Shown piece by piece: positions 61,116 to 64,000 of a DNA stretch of 64,000 nucleotides. Location of the stretch: assembly GCA_973895155.1 (NCBI GenBank), contig OZ316891.1, forward strand, positions 27,218,001 through 27,282,000, in the 5' to 3' direction. The notes beneath the pieces are model-generated. The model searched no databases. It worked only from the letters and a program-made list of their open reading frames with translations, and was not told the DNA's origin. The stretch's first letter is position 1; each line of letters opens with the position of its first letter. The translations under genes and the position numbers were made by a program. This stretch comes from Marsupella aquatica. Taxonomy: Eukaryota; Marchantiophyta.

Positions 61116-62640
61116 ATGGAAAACAGCCGTACAAGTGCTGATAGTTTTGATAGTCTCCCTAGGACTGAACAGCAGGTTGCTACGTCAAGTGCAACACTGC
61201 TTTCAAATGAAGGAGTTCCCTTACAACCTCTAAATACCAGGCGTGCTGATCTTGGGTCGATTGAGCGTGGACAAGAGGAGGTGGGAACATCCGATGAACC
61301 CACTGTGAGGTCGAAAATTAGCGAGCACGTGAGAAGATGGAGTAAAAGTCTAGATGAGGGGCTTCGGAGTCTTGATGAAGGCCTTCGTAGTAGAGGAAAT
61401 GACATCATCGTGATGGTTTTCAGGGTGCAGAAGTTTTCTTGGATTGAGAAACATTTCACATTCTATCGCGTTCATGATGCTTGGTACTCTGGGGTCCCTG
61501 GTCATATTCATTCTCCCACTATCCAACCCAAGGCAACTTGGCTTCGTGGCTCGCTTCGTGGACTGCTATGTACACATCCTTCTCCGTCTTACGTGGGTTT
61601 CAGACAATCAGGGCAGAAGATCTCACATATTTTCATACATTCTTCATTTGGTTTTTGATGAACATGGGAGCACCAGTTCTTATCTCCCTCTTACCCCTCT
61701 ACATTAGGAGGCTCTACTTCTACCTCTGCATCAAACAAAATACTGAAGATGCTTACTATAATGAGCCTGCAGATTCATGTAGGTCCCAAGCGCGCTAGAA
61801 CCTTCAAAGCCTCGAAAATCAGTCATGATGGAGAAACGGAAGTTGTCAATGCTAAGGAGTATCCACCGGATGTCATCCTTCATCTCAGTCCTTCGCAGGC
61901 GAGGGAGACAAATGCTACACAAGCAAAGAACGTAGGAATCAACCATCCCCACAGTCTTCACGGAGAAGATGAGAAGCGGAGCTTTAGAACGTGTGTGGAC
62001 AAACGAGAGGCGCTGAGAACCGTAGAATACAGAGCCCTTGTGGGCATCGGTAGAGTTGTTCTTTGTTTTTTTGTTGGAGTCCAAATCCTAGGGTTCATAA
62101 TAGGTTCTCAACTCCTGCGGTTTGCTGATAACGCTGAAATTGTCCAAGAGGAAGGTGTGAACCCACCGTTTTATGCATTCTCAAAATAATTCTGGCTACT
62201 ACTTGACTAACGACAGCATGATAGCTTTCCAGAAGAGTTGTCTCTTCCTGATGCTGTACACCATTCTACCATTATTGGGAAACACACTTTACCCACCAGC
62301 CTTGAGGCTATTGGTTTGGATCCATCACATGGCAGCTGGGGAAATGGAAAAGCCAGTATATGAGTACCTTTTGCAACACCCTCGGAGATGCTTCACCAGC
62401 TTATTCCCAAGGTCTAAAACCATGTGGTTGGTTGTGGCATTTATTGCCTTTACAAGCATTCAACTCATCTTCTTGTGCACCTTGGAGTGGGACAAGGCTT
62501 TCGGTGGAACGAACTAAGCAAAAGCTAGTGGTTGGAATTTATGAATTTGAAGCAGTGGGCACTCGGAGCTCTGGTGGTACTGTGGTTGATCTGGGTCGAC
62601 TCGCACCAGCAATACTATTCCTCTTCGTAGTCATGATGTA
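61116..62640 (+). pseudogene. TRK/HKT-type K+ transporter, multiply frameshifted
   Basis: Pieces of a TrkH-family cation transporter appear in order but in changing plus-strand frames: a hydrophilic N-terminus (from 61116), FTFYRVHDAWY, then LGTLGSLVIFILPL, then GFQTIRAEDLTYFHTFFIWF with LMNMGAPVLISLLPLYIRR (first M-P-M unit), a cytoplasmic loop ending in TVEYRALVGIG, then NNSGYYLTNDSMIAFQ (pore-loop-like) with LLGNTLYPPALRLLVWI, HPRRCFTSLFP, and finally FEAVGTRSSGGTVVDLG (pore loop) with LAPAILFLFVVMM. Frame changes lie near 61480, 61570, 61750-61800, 62175 (a run of A one base too long before NNSG) and 62505. The end of the protein is missing or not recognised after 62640. TRK transporters move K+ or Na+ across the plasma membrane. 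The EYRAL and HPRRCF motifs are characteristic of the fungal/plant branch. I call it a pseudogene; sequencing indels would be the alternative. Confidence 0.7.
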
Positions 62641-64000
62641 AGTATAAAACTCTTCAGCCGTTACATTGAACATCCCCTGGGACCATGCCTTTCTCAATGA
62701 TATTCTTAAAATATATGAGATTGATGTTGAGATGTACCAATAACATTTTAACATCCAACTGAGATGGACCATTTACCAGGCCTAAAAGTGTGAATGTGCA
62801 AAAAACACATACCAATTTATTTCAACATAGTGTTTCAGAATGGTCCATCTGAGTTCTTTATCAAACCTGGTAATCCATTGGAGCGTCTATTTCTAAAACA
62901 TATACTTGGAATAATAGTCTAATTAAAGAGAACAATATTGGCTTGGAAATATCAAGATAAGCTTGAAGAGACAGGTTAATCATGTATTTCAATCCATTCA
63001 CAAGGGATACTCATGTCGGACTAAGTCTTGTTTGTAGCATGAAGTAACCGTTGTAATGCTGGTCTCAGCTTTTTATTGCCTGAACTCTTGTAGGACAGTT
63101 TATTGAAATGTTTGCTAGCTTGTTCAAGAGAATATGAATTTTCCTATTTGAAGAATAAATGCCAATGATTCAGTGATGACATAGAAGACGCAATCTTTAT
63201 TAATACACTCAACATGGCTATGCATGTCAAAGTAATTTACTCAGAGTAACCAAGTGCCCATTATTGTCAAGATGTCTTATGTACTACCGGTATATATCAG
63301 CCTACCCTGTATTCTTATCTCTCCAAACGAGCAATGAAGTTAACGACTACGATGACAACGAGCTAGTGGAGTCTCAAAGTAGTAAGGGGCAGTTGAAGAC
63401 ACACAACAAATGCTGAAATGTAATAGTTTTTCAGTCCAGGACACTCCTTCCTAGACATAACAGCTATTTGGTCTTCCCTATACTCTTTTTGTGTCTCTCC
63501 GAGAGCGAAAGCATCAAACAAGACCCATTGAACTTCTCTATTTAAAACATCGTCTTTGAAGTGGTCAGGTTCGTACTCTTTCCTTCAAACCACCCAATGT
63601 TTCGTTTAAACCAGAGGAAATCTCAAGTTATGCTCAACAATCTCTTGGGCAGGCGATTTTCACCCACTTATGAATGAGACTAGCCCAATCTACCTAGAAT
63701 AACCCTGGTAATTAACCCAGATTAGGCTACCTCAAATTTTACTCATTTCTGAGAAAATTCTCAACTCTGTTTCAAGATGCTAGTGATGGATTGATAACAG
63801 AGTTTTATGTGGAAGACCGGATTGATTGCTTGGCTTGCAATGCATGCATTATGAGTCAAACTTGAACAACAGGTGCAGTAGGTGCATGAACTTATGAGAG
63901 CTATCAGCCTCATTCCTTGACTATTGACAAGACCCATCATTGAATCTTCCTATCCTTTGCAGTGCCTATGGTAGGGTTGGGCTATCGATCGGATATCACT
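62641..64000. other. Right edge; nothing recognised
   Basis: AT-rich sequence with no frame above noise. It could hold the end of the TRK relic or repeat DNA, but I see no terminal repeats. Confidence 0.45.

Overview
The window is plant nuclear DNA. The evidence is spliced genes with GT-AG introns, plant telomere-like and telo-box motifs (TTTAGGG, AAACCCTA), Copia-style LTRs with 5-bp target duplications, and a family confined to green plants (COR413). A seed-free land plant or a streptophyte alga is plausible, but this is inference; nothing in the sequence fixes the species.

Left part (1-25 kb), fairly gene-rich. The 3' five exons of an ecdysoneless (ECD/SGT1) gene run off the left edge (+, 1-2545). 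A five-exon gene for an unrecognised nuclear-type protein of 659 aa follows (-, 4272-7211). A decayed LINE 3' end (-, 8368-9375) abuts a 2.8-kb foldback element (9387-12197) built from ~196-bp satellite monomers in a 392-bp higher-order repeat. A five-exon gene for a Crypton/ZMYM2-type tyrosine recombinase-like protein (+, 14780-17195), an eight-exon SKA3-like kinetochore gene (+, 19012-21632) and an intronless Abraxas/FAM175-like gene (-, 23646-24875) complete this part.

Middle part (26-52 kb), repeat-dominated. The ribosomal protein eS7 gene occurs twice, 18.5 kb apart (30740-32149 and 49198-50480), inside ~3.4-kb duplicated blocks. Copies of a longer repeat ('R') lie before, between and after them (26.3-29.1, 40.3-48.6 and 57.1-58.3 kb), so the region reads as an old tandem segmental duplication. 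It was later invaded by a complete 3.7-kb non-autonomous LTR retrotransposon (34016-37690, target duplication ATGAT) and by three copies of a ~348-bp solo LTR. One of these LTRs is split by a 4.05-kb insert carrying a 754-codon reading frame with a single in-frame amber codon.

Right part (53-64 kb), decayed. Three recognisable genes are broken: a COR413-like membrane protein (in-frame stop), a DPH4/DNAJC24-like J-protein of diphthamide synthesis (several frameshifts and a lost zinc ligand) and a TRK/HKT-type K+ transporter (several frameshifts). A small hypothetical gene (58583-59023) ends in a frameshifting 40-bp minisatellite.

Gene models were built by reading frames, splice sites and remembered family motifs. 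No alignment or search was run, so family names rest on motif recognition.
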